A stretch of 42,606 bases of DNA from Candidatus Methanoflorens crillii. GTDB lineage: Archaea > Halobacteriota > Bog-38 > Methanoflorentales > Methanoflorentaceae. Every line of letters begins with the position of its first letter. The stretch's first letter is position 1. The translations under genes and the position numbers were made by a program. The notes below the pieces were generated by a model. It was not told the origin of the DNA. It ran no database searches and saw only the letters and a list, made by a program, of their open reading frames with translations. The stretch is taken from assembly GCA_003162175.1 (NCBI GenBank), contig PMMR01000056.1:20737-63342 (forward strand), read 5' to 3'. Positions 15,956-23,385 of the stretch are shown here, piece by piece.

Positions 15956-16655
15956 GCTAACGATTCACCTTCTTCCCGGTGGCGGACCGTACGCGAGAAC
16001 CGACATCCACGCAGACGGCACTCGTCAACAGGGTTTCTTGCTTAAAACATGTACCAATACTTGTATTAGTGATAAAAGTTGTGTAACACGAACCTGTTAC
16101 AGCGTATTGTAGTATAAGCCGTCGACGAAGAATAACAGCACGAAGATGAAACGATTAGACTTTCCCACGTTATTGCGGATCGCCTAACTTTTTTTGGGAG
16201 CGGCCAGTGCCATCGTCGCCGCGTGGCCGATGCCGGCGCGTTTGATGACCGAAACACCTCTTAAAACGGCACGTTAGCAAACACATCCTGCATATCCCGG
16301 TCATTAAACTGCAGGTAGACTTTGGACATATCACAGGCAAAGCGCGTTGGGGGAACAAATCGCCGATATAACCCGCATGCGGCTAAAATAGGATGGCCGG
16401 GTGCCCTCATGCCCCCGGCGATTTGCTTCATCAGTCCAGTCTTCGAATCATCATCGCCGCGAGACCCATATCACGCAAACCTGAGCCGTCACTCGTAGGA
16501 CAGAGGCGAAAGAGTTAACACCGAGGGAGACCTAGCTGGCGGTGAGGCAGGGAGCTCACGCAAAAGCGCATCACCGGCTAAACGAACCGATGAGGCGCGA
16601 TGATTGTTCGATACCGCAGCCACCTGCATACATGATTAATTGATCAAAACGTACT
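15956..16655. other. Gene-poor stretch with coding traces
   Basis: The first 90 bases carry the promoter of the propeller gene. On the minus strand about 16120-16440 there are coding-like pieces in shifting frames (for example CDMSKVYLQFNDRDMQDVFA, then VIKRAGIGHAATMALAAPKK), suggesting a badly decayed gene that I cannot identify. From 16440 to 16655 I see nothing. Confidence 0.35.
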
Positions 16656-16910
16656 ATGCGCGTCTCTCACTGTACCCAATGCGAAGTAAGACTCGGGCCC
16701 GGAAACGCCGAGCTCGGCTCTAAAATGTGCAATAAATGCCGCATGCAGCAAGTAGGGATAAGACCACAGACTGACTCTGTTCACAGACGGCCACAGACGA
16801 CTGCCCCTCAAAGATATCAGCAGCTCGTATGTAAGCTTCGACCGGCAGCTGCACCACAGGGATACTGGCAACTCGTATATGAGCTTCGGCCGGCACCGCA
16901 CTGGCATTAG
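16656..16910 (+). CDS. Small zinc-ribbon protein with a 16-residue tandem repeat
   Basis: The N-terminus MRVSHCTQCEVRLGPGN, then CNKC, supplies a CX2C-x(n)-CX2C zinc-binding knuckle pair (Cys 6, 9, 25, 28). The C-terminus is two 16-residue repeats, APQRYQQLVCKLRPAA and APQGYWQLVYELRPAP, coded by a 48-bp tandem duplication (16803-16850, 16851-16898). The acidic/aromatic repeats may bind a partner. An AT-rich ATTAATTGATC lies just upstream; no ribosome-binding site is evident, so it may be leaderless. Another tiny Cys-rich gene follows at 17021. Function unknown; a DNA- or RNA-binding role is a guess. Confidence 0.5.
   Translation: MRVSHCTQCEVRLGPGNAELGSKMCNKCRMQQVGIRPQTDSVHRRPQTTAPQRYQQLVCKLRPAAAPQGYWQLVYELRPAPHWH
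16803..16898 (+). repeat. 48-bp imperfect tandem repeat
   Basis: Two units, 16803-16850 and 16851-16898, lie in frame within the zinc-ribbon gene. They share words such as CTCGTAT and AGCTTCG and differ at scattered positions, so the duplication is not very recent. Confidence 0.7.
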
Positions 16911-17020
16911 CTCTCGCGTCTGTCCGTCCGACGCTATCTACCGATAACCGTGTCCAGGAGCAGTTACTTTCCCACTGCGCGGGTCGACCTCTTTATTCTG
17001 ACCGTCCAAGAAATGCACCT

Positions 17021-17131
17021 ATGATGAATTGTCAGCGGTGCGAAAAGTACGCGCATTGCAGGCTGCGTGGCGATAGAGAGCGCGTTCCGTATTGCGAAGA
17101 ATATCGCCGCCCGCGTTATATCAGAGACTAG
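17021..17131 (+). CDS. 36-residue cysteine-rich microprotein
   Basis: From tandem ATG codons at 17021 and 17024 the frame reads MMNCQRCEKYAHCRLRGDRE, then RVPYCEEYRRPRYIRD and TAG. Four cysteines (CX2CX5CX10C) can bind one zinc ion. It is short but resembles the neighbouring zinc-ribbon ORF in style. Its last eight codons and stop are exactly duplicated at 18115-18140, in the same reading frame relative to a TAG. That duplication supports the idea that this is a genuine gene end. No ribosome-binding site is visible. Function unknown. Confidence 0.45.
   Translation: MMNCQRCEKYAHCRLRGDRERVPYCEEYRRPRYIRD
17106..17131 (+). repeat. 26-bp direct repeat, left copy
   Basis: Begins GCCGCCCGCG and ends CAGAGACTAG; identical over 26 bp to 18115-18140, with different flanking bases on both sides. 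It covers the last codons and stop of the 17021 microgene. Confidence 0.9.
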
Positions 17132-17233
17132 TGGCAGTGACCATCTGCCTGTTGAAGCTGGTTTAACGCTCGTCGCTTGGAATGACGGCCGTTTTTACGC
17201 TATTACTGACGCCAGAAAAAAGCGATCACTTGT

Positions 17234-17476
17234 CTATTTTTCTAATAAGAACTGCTCAGGGCCTGCTTCATACTGTTTAACATCCATCTCTTTAAGGGTA
17301 TCATTGCATATTACCACTGCTTTAAATAGCGCGGAGATACACAGTTCACGTGTTTCTGCCTTCTGTATCTTCTGTAGTTGCAAGGCTTTGATCTTAAGTA
17401 CCTTCTTGTACAGGCGCTGGTAACGTGCTAGCATCCTGTCATCACTATCGTGCATCCAACTTACTTTGCTTGGCAT
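17234..17476 (-). CDS. Small basic helical protein (80 aa), second gene of a pair
   Basis: I chose the ATG at 17476 (MPSKVSWMHDSDDRMLARYQ) because AGGAGG lies 9 bases before it, inside the end of the preceding gene; the longer GTG start would skip that site. The rest is a lysine-rich helix (RLYKKVLKIKALQLQKIQKA) and a C-terminal segment ending GPEQFLLEK. It is soluble with two or three scattered cysteines. It is co-transcribed with the 17493-17960 gene (16 bp between stop and ATG). Both lie between the 26-bp direct repeats. Unknown function. Confidence 0.6.
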   Translation of the reverse strand: MPSKVSWMHDSDDRMLARYQRLYKKVLKIKALQLQKIQKAETRELCISALFKAVVICNDTLKEMDVKQYEAGPEQFLLEK

Positions 17477-17492
17477 ACTGCCTGCCCTCCTG

Positions 17493-17960
17493 CTAAATAA
17501 CACCGTTCTCTCGTAGCTCGTTTATTAAGTGTAGCTGTATCTTCTTGAGCAGAATAAGGCACTCCGTCTGCTTTCCCTTATCTCTCATTGCTCGTAGGTA
17601 GTCAGCTCGGACATCGGCCCTAGCACAATTCAAAACGCCCAAACAGCTGTCTCTTACATTTTCCTCATAGCCTACTTGAGCAACTTCCTCCCAGAGTTCT
17701 GCACGTGTCTTCCCAGTCCACACCATTACTTCATCCGGGTCAAGTCCTACCCATTTATCCCACTTATCTTGCTGTCCTCTCGTGCTGTAAAAAAGCTCAT
17801 CGTAGCGCTCGGACCCACGCTTCTTGGCAGCATACTTACGCTTATACAATCGGTCTTTATCCTGGTGGCTCTGCTTCCAAGCTGCTATGCGGTTACGGCA
17901 AGAAGAGCACGTTTTAAGTGGGCCGGCGTGCTCGTTGTGGCACGTAGGACAAACTACCAT
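17493..17960 (-). CDS. Zinc-ribbon protein (155 aa), first gene of a pair
   Basis: The N-terminus MVVCPTCHNEHAGPLKTCSS, then C, forms a CX2C...CX2C zinc ribbon (Cys 4, 7, 18, 21). A very basic helix follows (KQSHQDKDRLYKRKYAAKKR), then WDKWVGLDPDEVMVWTGKTR and a helical C-terminus. The layout, zinc ribbon plus basic helix at the N-terminus, suggests nucleic-acid binding and resembles small proteins of archaeal viruses and plasmids, but I recognise no family. Two copies of a 13-bp direct repeat lie just upstream (17978-18013) and may be an operator. It is the leading gene of a two-gene unit bracketed by 26-bp direct repeats. Confidence 0.65.
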   Translation of the reverse strand: MVVCPTCHNEHAGPLKTCSSCRNRIAAWKQSHQDKDRLYKRKYAAKKRGSERYDELFYSTRGQQDKWDKWVGLDPDEVMVWTGKTRAELWEEVAQVGYEENVRDSCLGVLNCARADVRADYLRAMRDKGKQTECLILLKKIQLHLINELRENGVI

Positions 17961-17977
17961 TGCAATACCATACTACT

Positions 17978-18013
17978 TCATACTCTACAATAAGCCTTTC
18001 TCATACTCTACAA
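17978..18013 (-). promoter_or_regulatory. Pair of 13-bp direct repeats upstream of the zinc-ribbon gene
   Basis: TCATACTCTACAA occurs at 17978-17990 and 18001-18013, 23 bp apart (about two helical turns), 18-53 bases before the start at 17960. This is the spacing expected for cooperative regulator binding. Confidence 0.45.
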
Positions 18014-18114
18014 ACAGATTAAAGAAAGGGCCGCGGCCTCTAACCTAATCCCTCCTTTGTGCTTGCGTTCTTCGTTACCGCTTGACTTATAGGTGTGTTT
18101 CTTACATCAAGAGA

Positions 18115-18140
18115 GCCGCCCGCGTTATATCAGAGACTAG
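18115..18140 (+). repeat. 26-bp direct repeat, right copy
   Basis: Exact copy of 17106-17131. Read in the same frame it gives RPRYIRD and TAG, but upstream of ESRPRYIRD no gene body remains (an in-frame stop lies 15 codons earlier). Confidence 0.9.
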
Positions 18141-18173
18141 CAAGACGGCCATTTACCCTTTTAAGCTTTTTAA

Positions 18174-18392
18174 GCGCTCGCAGCGGTCAAAACAAAAACC
18201 TATCGGGAGTCCGAAGTCAGCCTAGATGATACCCAGGCACTGGACGCCTTAGTTTCGAGTTTTAGAAATGCTGGGAAAGAAGAACTGGAGAAAGAGAGAC
18301 GTCACACGTATCTTAGCCCCTTAGGTAAGCGCCTCATGCTTGGCACGCTTCTTGATAGGCCAAGCCGCGACGCGGACAGTCGCGAGAGTTAA
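18174..18392 (+). pseudogene. Start-less relative of the 526-795 gene
   Basis: The frame from 18174 reads ALAAVKTKTYRESEVSLDDT, QALDALVS, and later LGKRLMLG. It matches ALEEVKAKSYQESEISLDNT, QALNALVS and LSKRLFLG of the 526-795 protein. An in-frame TAA lies immediately upstream (18171-18173) and no start codon is available, so the N-terminal 20 or so residues have been lost. The terminal TAA at 18390 gives a natural-looking end. It lies on the opposite strand from the intact copy, just right of the 26-bp repeat. Confidence 0.65.
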
Positions 18393-18455
18393 ACACGTCC
18401 GCGCCGAACGCTGGATTGGGGCCGTTGCAAGCCGGAGCCGTTTTAGCTACAGTCA

Positions 18456-18668
18456 CTAACCGCAAGGTTCCGTTAACTCCTGCAAGCTTGCCCCCAAGTG
18501 GTCCATGTGCGCTCGTATTTCCGCAGCCACGGCACGCAAAAAAGGTTCGTCTAGTTGCAAGTCCTTAAGCTTGTTTAATTGGCCACACGCCCTTTCGACC
18601 TCATAAATTAGAGCTTCTTGGCCCGTCCCAAAGCTAGGCTCTTTTGGCTCACGCTCCTGCGTAGTCAT
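18456..18668 (-). CDS. Small acidic helical protein (70 aa)
   Basis: The sequence is MTTQEREPKEPSFGTGQEAL, then IYEVERACGQLNKLKDLQLD and a helix ending LQELTEPCG. The even charge pattern and heptad-like leucines suggest a helical hairpin. No known motif is seen. There is no clear ribosome-binding site, but TAATTACC just before the ATG could allow a leaderless transcript. Unknown function. Confidence 0.5.
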   Translation of the reverse strand: MTTQEREPKEPSFGTGQEALIYEVERACGQLNKLKDLQLDEPFLRAVAAEIRAHMDHLGASLQELTEPCG

Positions 18669-19068
18669 AGGTAATTACTGTGTTTGCACTACTATTAGCC
18701 GCTTTCACACAACCATCGACGTGAGCGTTTCGACCATGTACTTGCGGTCAATCGACCCTAACCCGGTGGGTTGACCCTCGCAACCATCACAGTGCCTGTG
18801 TCTGCCGTATCAGACTCTGCACCTGCGGATAGGACCGACTCTGCGCTGCTTACGTTTGATACGTGAAGATTATGCAGAGAGGTGACGCAAGAATTCGACT
18901 TCTTCCTAAATCTCGCATCTGGTTATCTCGCGCCGCTTGCAAGACTACTATGTAAATCTCCAACTGCATATCAGCGAGCGCGGCGCAAGCGAAACGCTTA
19001 CGTGCTCAAATCCCATAGAAGACTAGTTTTCTGCCCCCGGAGGAAACCGGACCTAATAAGGGACCAAC
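18669..19068. other. Intergenic stretch without recognisable content
   Basis: One 72-codon frame (18882-19100) overlaps the start of the next gene and has a shadow-like composition. I see no motif, repeat or hairpin of note. Confidence 0.4.
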
Positions 19069-19365
19069 CATGGCGACTGACCTGCCCCATCTGCTGCTGA
19101 CGGTGCTGCATTCGCCCTTGCGAGCATGGTGAGTCCGCTGACAATAATCATCGTCATGGCAGTGCTCAGTGCGACGAAGCGTCGGGCACTCAAGGCGGTC
19201 CTATTTGCGATAACGTACGCGACGGTCTTTTCGGCGATATGCCTGTTGCTCGTTGCCGTCGGGAGTGCCGCGACAATCGGCGGAAATCCCTCATCGGCAA
19301 TCGTGGGCATTGACGTCTTCTTGGGTGTCATTCTGCTTAACATAGCCGGTCGCTCGTTGACCCGG
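19069..19365 (+). pseudogene. Truncated LysE/GAP-like membrane protein gene
   Basis: From the ATG at 19069 (MATD) a one-base shift leads into APSAADGAAFALASMVSPLT, IIIVMAVLSATKRRALKAV, FAITYATVFSAICLLLVAVG, then a later span VGIDVFLGVILLN. The first span with A(S/L)SP-T/L and the following RRALK turn resemble LysE-type/GAP (Sap) exporters. Homology stops near 19365, where the frame enters sequence antisense to the next pseudogene. The gene has thus lost its 3' half and has a 5' frameshift. It would have been an inner-membrane exporter of unknown substrate. Confidence 0.5.
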
Positions 19366-19399
19366 GGGGTGGGCACGCCTCTGGTCCGGTCGTTTAACC

Positions 19400-20164
19400 C
19401 GGATGCGATGAGCGTTGCCGACCCCGGTCGTCGTGCCGTTGACCGTCAGTTTCCCAGTGACCGTGAAGTTCGCGCTGACCGTTGCGTTTGCAGGTGCGGC
19501 CGCGGTGAGCGCCGTCGGAATCTTTACGATGACCTTAACGACGTTACTAGTGGCGTTCGTCAGTGTGGCGTTGCCTGCGTAGGCCGTGCGGTAGTCGTAC
19601 GTGCCCGCCGTCGTCTCGTTTTTGCTGAACTGGTAGCCGCCGCTGACGTTCGTCGTGTTGTTTGCGAACGGGGCGTTGTTCGTAGAGCGCTGCAGGGTGA
19701 TGGTTCGGCTGCCGATGCCCGTCGTACCGGCGCTCAGCGTGCCGTTGATGGTGAAGTTGTGGTTGACGGATGCCGTGGATGGGGCGCTGATGGTAAGCGT
19801 GGTCGGCGTGCTCACTTATTCGGTGCCGATGGCATAGACGTTGCCATCCTCGCTCCCCACGTAAACGACGCCGTTGGCGACGGCGGGGGATTCAACACCG
19901 CCTCCGCTCGTGTAGTTCCAGAGCTTCGCCCCGGTGGTGGCGTTGAGGGTGTAGACGCTGTTGTTTACGTTTTTTCCTAGTCCACCGCATCCCCGCTCCC
20001 GACGTACACCATGCCGTTTACGACGGCAGCAGCTAAGAGAACACGGGGTATTTGGTCGTGTAGTTTCACTTGAGCGTGCCGTTGTTGGCGTAGAAGGCGT
20101 CTGCAAATAAGACGGTAATGAGAAGAATTACCACAGAAAATAGGACGATTTTGTGTGCGTTCAT
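19400..20164 (-). pseudogene. Secreted PQQ-type propeller plus Ig-like surface protein, broken
   Basis: From the ATG at 20164 (ribosome-binding site GAGGT) a signal peptide reads MNAHKIVLFSVVILLITVLF. Then come PQQ-like repeats (YVGSGDA; then LNATTGAKLWNYTSGGGVES and VANGVVYVGSEDGNVYAIG), followed by Ig-like repeats (TTLTISAPSTASVNHNFTI, GSRTITLQRSTNNAPF). Damage: TGA at 20066-20068 replacing a Trp, a frameshift near 20050, a TAG after the GDAVD segment, a TAA at 19816 between the propeller and Ig parts, and loss of the 3' end near 19410. Intact relatives are large secreted surface proteins of methanogens. Many N-x-S/T sequons remain. Confidence 0.75.
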
Positions 20165-20180
20165 GATTACCTCGCGTGAG

Positions 20181-20200
20181 GTTCCTAGGCGCCTAAGAAC
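20181..20200 (-). promoter_or_regulatory. 20-bp near-perfect palindrome
   Basis: GTTCCTAGGCGCCTAAGAAC has 9 of 10 arm positions paired and ends 17 bases before the start codon of the surface-protein pseudogene. It could be an operator or a leader hairpin. The rest of 20201-20472 holds only a possible TATA-like GGTATTTAGAG (about 20368) for the next gene. Confidence 0.45.
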
Positions 20201-20472
20201 GTGCCGAAGAGATGGTAAAGGTTTCAGTTTGACCTAACAGCCGAGACTGTGCTATGGTGCTGTTCAAATGGTCAAAGAAGTCGTTCGAGCGGTCAGACTT
20301 CCGTTTGATCGCCCTTCTTTGTTCGCGCCGCGCCGGTAGTGATAGCTGAAGCTATGGTCATATTCAAGGGTATTTAGAGTACAGCGCACGCCCAACGCGA
20401 CACAAGGGCCTCATTTAGCCAGTCACGCAAATTAGGAAGACATATAAGCGCATGACACACTTCTAAGAGGCG

Positions 20473-21330
20473 ATGGGAAGACTTTCCCAGGGCATCAACC
20501 TTGTAAGAGCTACCTTTTTCGTCCTCAGAAAGGATAAACAACTGGTGTTCTTTCCGCTGATATCCGGCGTCGCCTTCATTCTCATTCTCATTGCGTTCAT
20601 CACGCCCTTGGTTTCCGTCGGGACACTCACTACAAACGGAATATCGAACCCCTATGCGTTCTATCCGGCGCTGTTCCTTTTTTATCTCATCAGCTATGCT
20701 GTCGTAATCTTCTTCAACGCCGGATTGATCACCTGCGCCCACATCAGGCTCACGGGAGGCGACCCCTCCATCCATGACGGTTGGGAGAACGCCGTGCGAC
20801 ACATACGGCCGATCATCGCGTGGGCGCTCATTTCTGCAACGGTCGGTCTTATCCTTCAAATAATAGCCGACCGGGCCGGTGCGGCTGGAGAGGTCATCCG
20901 GGGTATAGTCGGCGGTCTATGGAGCCTTATCACCTTCTTCGTTATCCCTGTTCTTGTGTTTGAAGAGAAAGGGGTCGCCGATGCGATCAAGGAGTCGTGG
21001 GGGTTGTTCAAGCGAACGTGGGGTGAGAACGTCATCGGCCAAATCTCGCTTGCGTTGCCCTTCGTCGCGATCGGCGCGTTGGTTATCGTCGCGGCGGTCG
21101 CCGTGGCACTCGTCGGTAACCCCGTCCTCGCGGTGGCTGCCCTCGTTGTAGCGATTATCCTCATTGCGGCGCTTGGCATCGTGTACACCGCACTGCATGG
21201 CATCTTCGTGGCAGCGCTCTATGTCTACGCACAGTCCGGAGAGGTGCCGTCAGGCTTTCAGCGGGGACTGGTCGAGGGTGCGTTTGCCCCCAAGAAACCA
21301 AAGAAGGGCGTCGTAGGCGGTCAGATCTAA
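20473..21330 (+). CDS. Six-span membrane protein, DUF6159-like
   Basis: A 285-residue integral membrane protein. The N-terminus GRLSQGINLVRATFFVLRKD is followed by KQLVFFPLISGVAF and about five further spans, a conserved-looking loop FFNAGLITCAHIRLTGGDPS, then AIKESWGLFKRTWGENVIGQ between spans and a C-terminal YVYAQSGEVPSGF with a basic tail. This layout (short N-terminal amphipathic helix, six spans, ESW...W motif) fits the DUF6159 group of uncharacterised proteins. No catalytic or transport motif is evident. The weak GAGGCG lies immediately before the ATG. The gene is intact, GC-richer than its surroundings, and stands alone. Confidence 0.75.
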   Translation: MGRLSQGINLVRATFFVLRKDKQLVFFPLISGVAFILILIAFITPLVSVGTLTTNGISNPYAFYPALFLFYLISYAVVIFFNAGLITCAHIRLTGGDPSIHDGWENAVRHIRPIIAWALISATVGLILQIIADRAGAAGEVIRGIVGGLWSLITFFVIPVLVFEEKGVADAIKESWGLFKRTWGENVIGQISLALPFVAIGALVIVAAVAVALVGNPVLAVAALVVAIILIAALGIVYTALHGIFVAALYVYAQSGEVPSGFQRGLVEGAFAPKKPKKGVVGGQI

Positions 21331-21840
21331 GGGTCGAATGAGGCGAAAAACGCTATTAGGGGCGATCGGCCGTCGCTGCGACGCGCGTCTTCCCTTTGCT
21401 CCTAAGCTAGCTTGAACCGTGATCATCTCTTTCATAAACGCACGGTCTTAGTTACTAGCGCTCCAGTGCCCGCGAAGTACGTGTCTGTGTAGGTGGTGTG
21501 CTGTCCTCACCACCGTGCTTTGCTACGTTATCAATCATCGTCTGAACGTCCGGCGCCATGCGCAGATGCCGACGCCGGGTCTATAAATCTGCGCCGTTTG
21601 GCAACGAGTCCAAGTTAACGCGAAAAGCTGTCGGTTTTGGCGCAGGAACTGGAACTGCTCGGATTCGTTGACAGATAGCTAAAGCAGACGTGGGCGCGTC
21701 GCGTCAGGTTTTGCGTAGCCGCAGAAGGCCAATCATAACGACTAAGCGGCTTTTCGAATATAAACCCCGAGCAGACTTCCCCATCGAATCTTCAAGATTC
21801 CAACGGCTGCAGTGAACAGAATAACACCAGTCTGGCGACT
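21331..21840. other. Intergenic stretch without recognisable content
   Basis: No coding frame, repeat or strong hairpin was identified. The AT-richer end (about 21740-21800) may hold a promoter for the small membrane protein. Confidence 0.4.
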
Positions 21841-22173
21841 TTGGTGCAGCAGTATATCAAGAACGAACTCACAAGCTGCACCAAATTTCGGGTAGCCGGA
21901 ATAAGTAAGGCATCAATTCCTTGGATGAACCGATGTTCTCTCACTTTTTGGAAAGCTACTCGAGGTATGATCAACAAGGAACGGTGCGACGCATTACGAG
22001 CATCTCTCATCATCGCTACTGTCATCGTTGCTGTCACAGATGCTATTGTTTTTTACGTTATTTGGAGTGGGAAAGCACAAATAACGCCACTGTTCGTCAT
22101 CTTGGTCATTGTTGTAACGATGTTACCCATTGCGATCAATCTCTGGGTTCACATTTTCACGCAACTTAGCTAG
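21841..22173 (+). CDS. Small two-span membrane protein, start uncertain
   Basis: The C-terminal two thirds are convincing: ALRASLIIATVIVAVTDAIV, then YVIWSGKAQITPL and FVILVIVVTMLPIAINLWVH form two membrane helices joined by a short loop. The N-terminal part is doubtful. In this frame an ATG at 21967 (MINKERC) would give a 69-residue protein. In the +2 frame the upstream DNA reads MDEPMFSHFLESYSRYDQQG, which looks more natural and suggests a one-base frameshift near 21985. It could be an intact short gene or a lightly damaged longer one. Function unknown. Confidence 0.45.
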   Translation: MVQQYIKNELTSCTKFRVAGISKASIPWMNRCSLTFWKATRGMINKERCDALRASLIIATVIVAVTDAIVFYVIWSGKAQITPLFVILVIVVTMLPIAINLWVHIFTQLS

Positions 22174-22175
22174 GC

Positions 22176-22298
22176 ACCCATATCGCAGCTCACAAAAATG
22201 TTAGTGTCGAGTGGAGCGCCTACCGGCACGCGCTGCCTGAAAACGTCGACAATGTGTATATGCAATATTGGAAGGACGTTGAACTCAGCATTTCCTGA
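22176..22298 (+). pseudogene. Third copy of the 'THGVS' module (3' fragment)
   Basis: The frame reads THIAAHKNVSVEWSAYRHAL, PENVDNVYMQYWKDVELSIS and stop. It aligns with THGVSAVAWAHYKHPLPDSV and YEVYMKYWADVSF of the 266-517 protein. There is no start codon, and the N-terminal GDIIEW part is missing. Confidence 0.6.
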
Positions 22299-22390
22299 TA
22301 ATCAGCGAAAACTCAAACGTCATTTTGTCTAATTATTGCACGATCTTTCACAAGGCCCGCTTGAAATTTTATTCCTTACCAGTCCGCAAT

Positions 22391-22418
22391 AAAAAATAAG
22401 GAGATGGTTACCCATCTC
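22391..22418 (-). terminator. Hairpin plus T-rich terminator of the lipoprotein gene
   Basis: Minus strand: GAGATGG-GTAA-CCATCTC (perfect 7-bp stem) followed by CTTATTTTTTATT, starting about 10 bases past the stop at 22429. Confidence 0.75.
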
Positions 22419-22428
22419 TATACGGTCA

Positions 22429-23001
22429 TTACGAGTGTATCTCTGCCACCACCATTGCCTGACCATTGGTGAACAGTGTCCTTCCAACGGTCGCCATACT
22501 GCCGCTGGCGTTAGCCCCCGCCCATGCAGCATACGACGCTGATGCGCTTGAGGCCGCTTCTCCCGAATATCCCTGACCTTTAACATATGCAACCATAGCG
22601 TTAAACCGTGAGGGTGCATCGCTCTGGGAGGTCTGTTCTGCAAGGATTTTGATAGTAGTTCCCCCTTTTACGGCGGTAGCAGAATCGACGCTCGTGCCGA
22701 GACTACTGATTGTTTGTGCTGCAAATGGAGATGTGAACGTATACCCCTGGCTAGTCATGGATGCGGTTGTGGATTTCTCCCAGTCGGAGACCGATGTTGG
22801 TGTCGCGGATTTTGCTGCTCCAGTTGGTGCCGCCGTTGCTGCTCCAGTTGGTGCTGCCGATACAGTCGGCGTGGGACTAGAGCTAGTCGACGATGTGCAG
22901 CCAGCCACCGAAATAATGATGATGACACCAATCAACAACAACAACGCCTTTCTTACTGGCACGTTGACGTATCGTTTTGCTATTTTCGTTATTGGCTTCA
23001 T
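22429..23001 (-). CDS. Lipoprotein with Thr/Pro/Ala-rich stalk
   Basis: The 190-residue protein starts with a basic leader (MKPITKIAKRYVNVPVRKAL) and a hydrophobic segment ending VAGC, a lipobox. A stalk with the repeat APTGAATAAPTGAAKS follows, then a small globular domain (SMTSQGYTFTSPFAAQTIS, AMVAYVKGQGYSGE, GQAMVVAEIHS). The same domain, marked by 'SQGYT..SP' and 'Y(V)xxQGY', forms the end of the zinc-ribbon protein at 23386-24135, so the two are paralogs anchored in different ways. It is expected on the outer face of the cell membrane. GAAAGGG precedes the ATG. Ligand unknown. Confidence 0.7.
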   Translation of the reverse strand: MKPITKIAKRYVNVPVRKALLLLIGVIIIISVAGCTSSTSSSPTPTVSAAPTGAATAAPTGAAKSATPTSVSDWEKSTTASMTSQGYTFTSPFAAQTISSLGTSVDSATAVKGGTTIKILAEQTSQSDAPSRFNAMVAYVKGQGYSGEAASSASASYAAWAGANASGSMATVGRTLFTNGQAMVVAEIHS

Positions 23002-23385
23002 TTTAGACCCTTTCTTATCTCTACTTCAAAATTCAAATCAAATGGCACGCTAAATGCGGCACGGAACCTTAAATGTTACCGGTTTTGCTTTGATTTCTGT
23101 ATCGATGAGGTACCGATGATACTTCGATGATGGCCGTTAATTTAGCTGTCCTAACCAACGCGCTGAACGTCTTAGAGGAAAAATGTGCAGCGGCGCTCAG
23201 AAGGAATAGCAGCCCATTCATAAGTGAGAAATAACTCGCTTAGCTCAGTTCTTAGCCTAGCGTTTCGATGCCGCTCGTGTGGCTACCCCCAAGATGCCGG
23301 GCTTCGACTGACTTCCGATGAGCTACTATCAGCCAGCTTGAACCCGCTGAAAGGAAAGAAAAAAGGAAAAGGGGTTCTAGCCCCC
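23002..23385. other. Promoter and terminator stretch, no gene
   Basis: At 23043-23074 the coding strand of the lipoprotein gene carries TTTAAGGTTCCGTGCCGC, a relaxed version of the propeller-gene element. At about 23355-23385 the minus strand carries GGGG-CTAGAA-CCCC followed by TTTTCCTTTTTTC, a terminator for the gene at 23386. Between them I see nothing. Confidence 0.45.

Noticed and set aside
19126-19980. Single 284-residue plus-strand protein
   Set aside because: Only the first third is protein-like; the rest is antisense to the PQQ/Ig-like pseudogene, so the long frame is a chance fusion.
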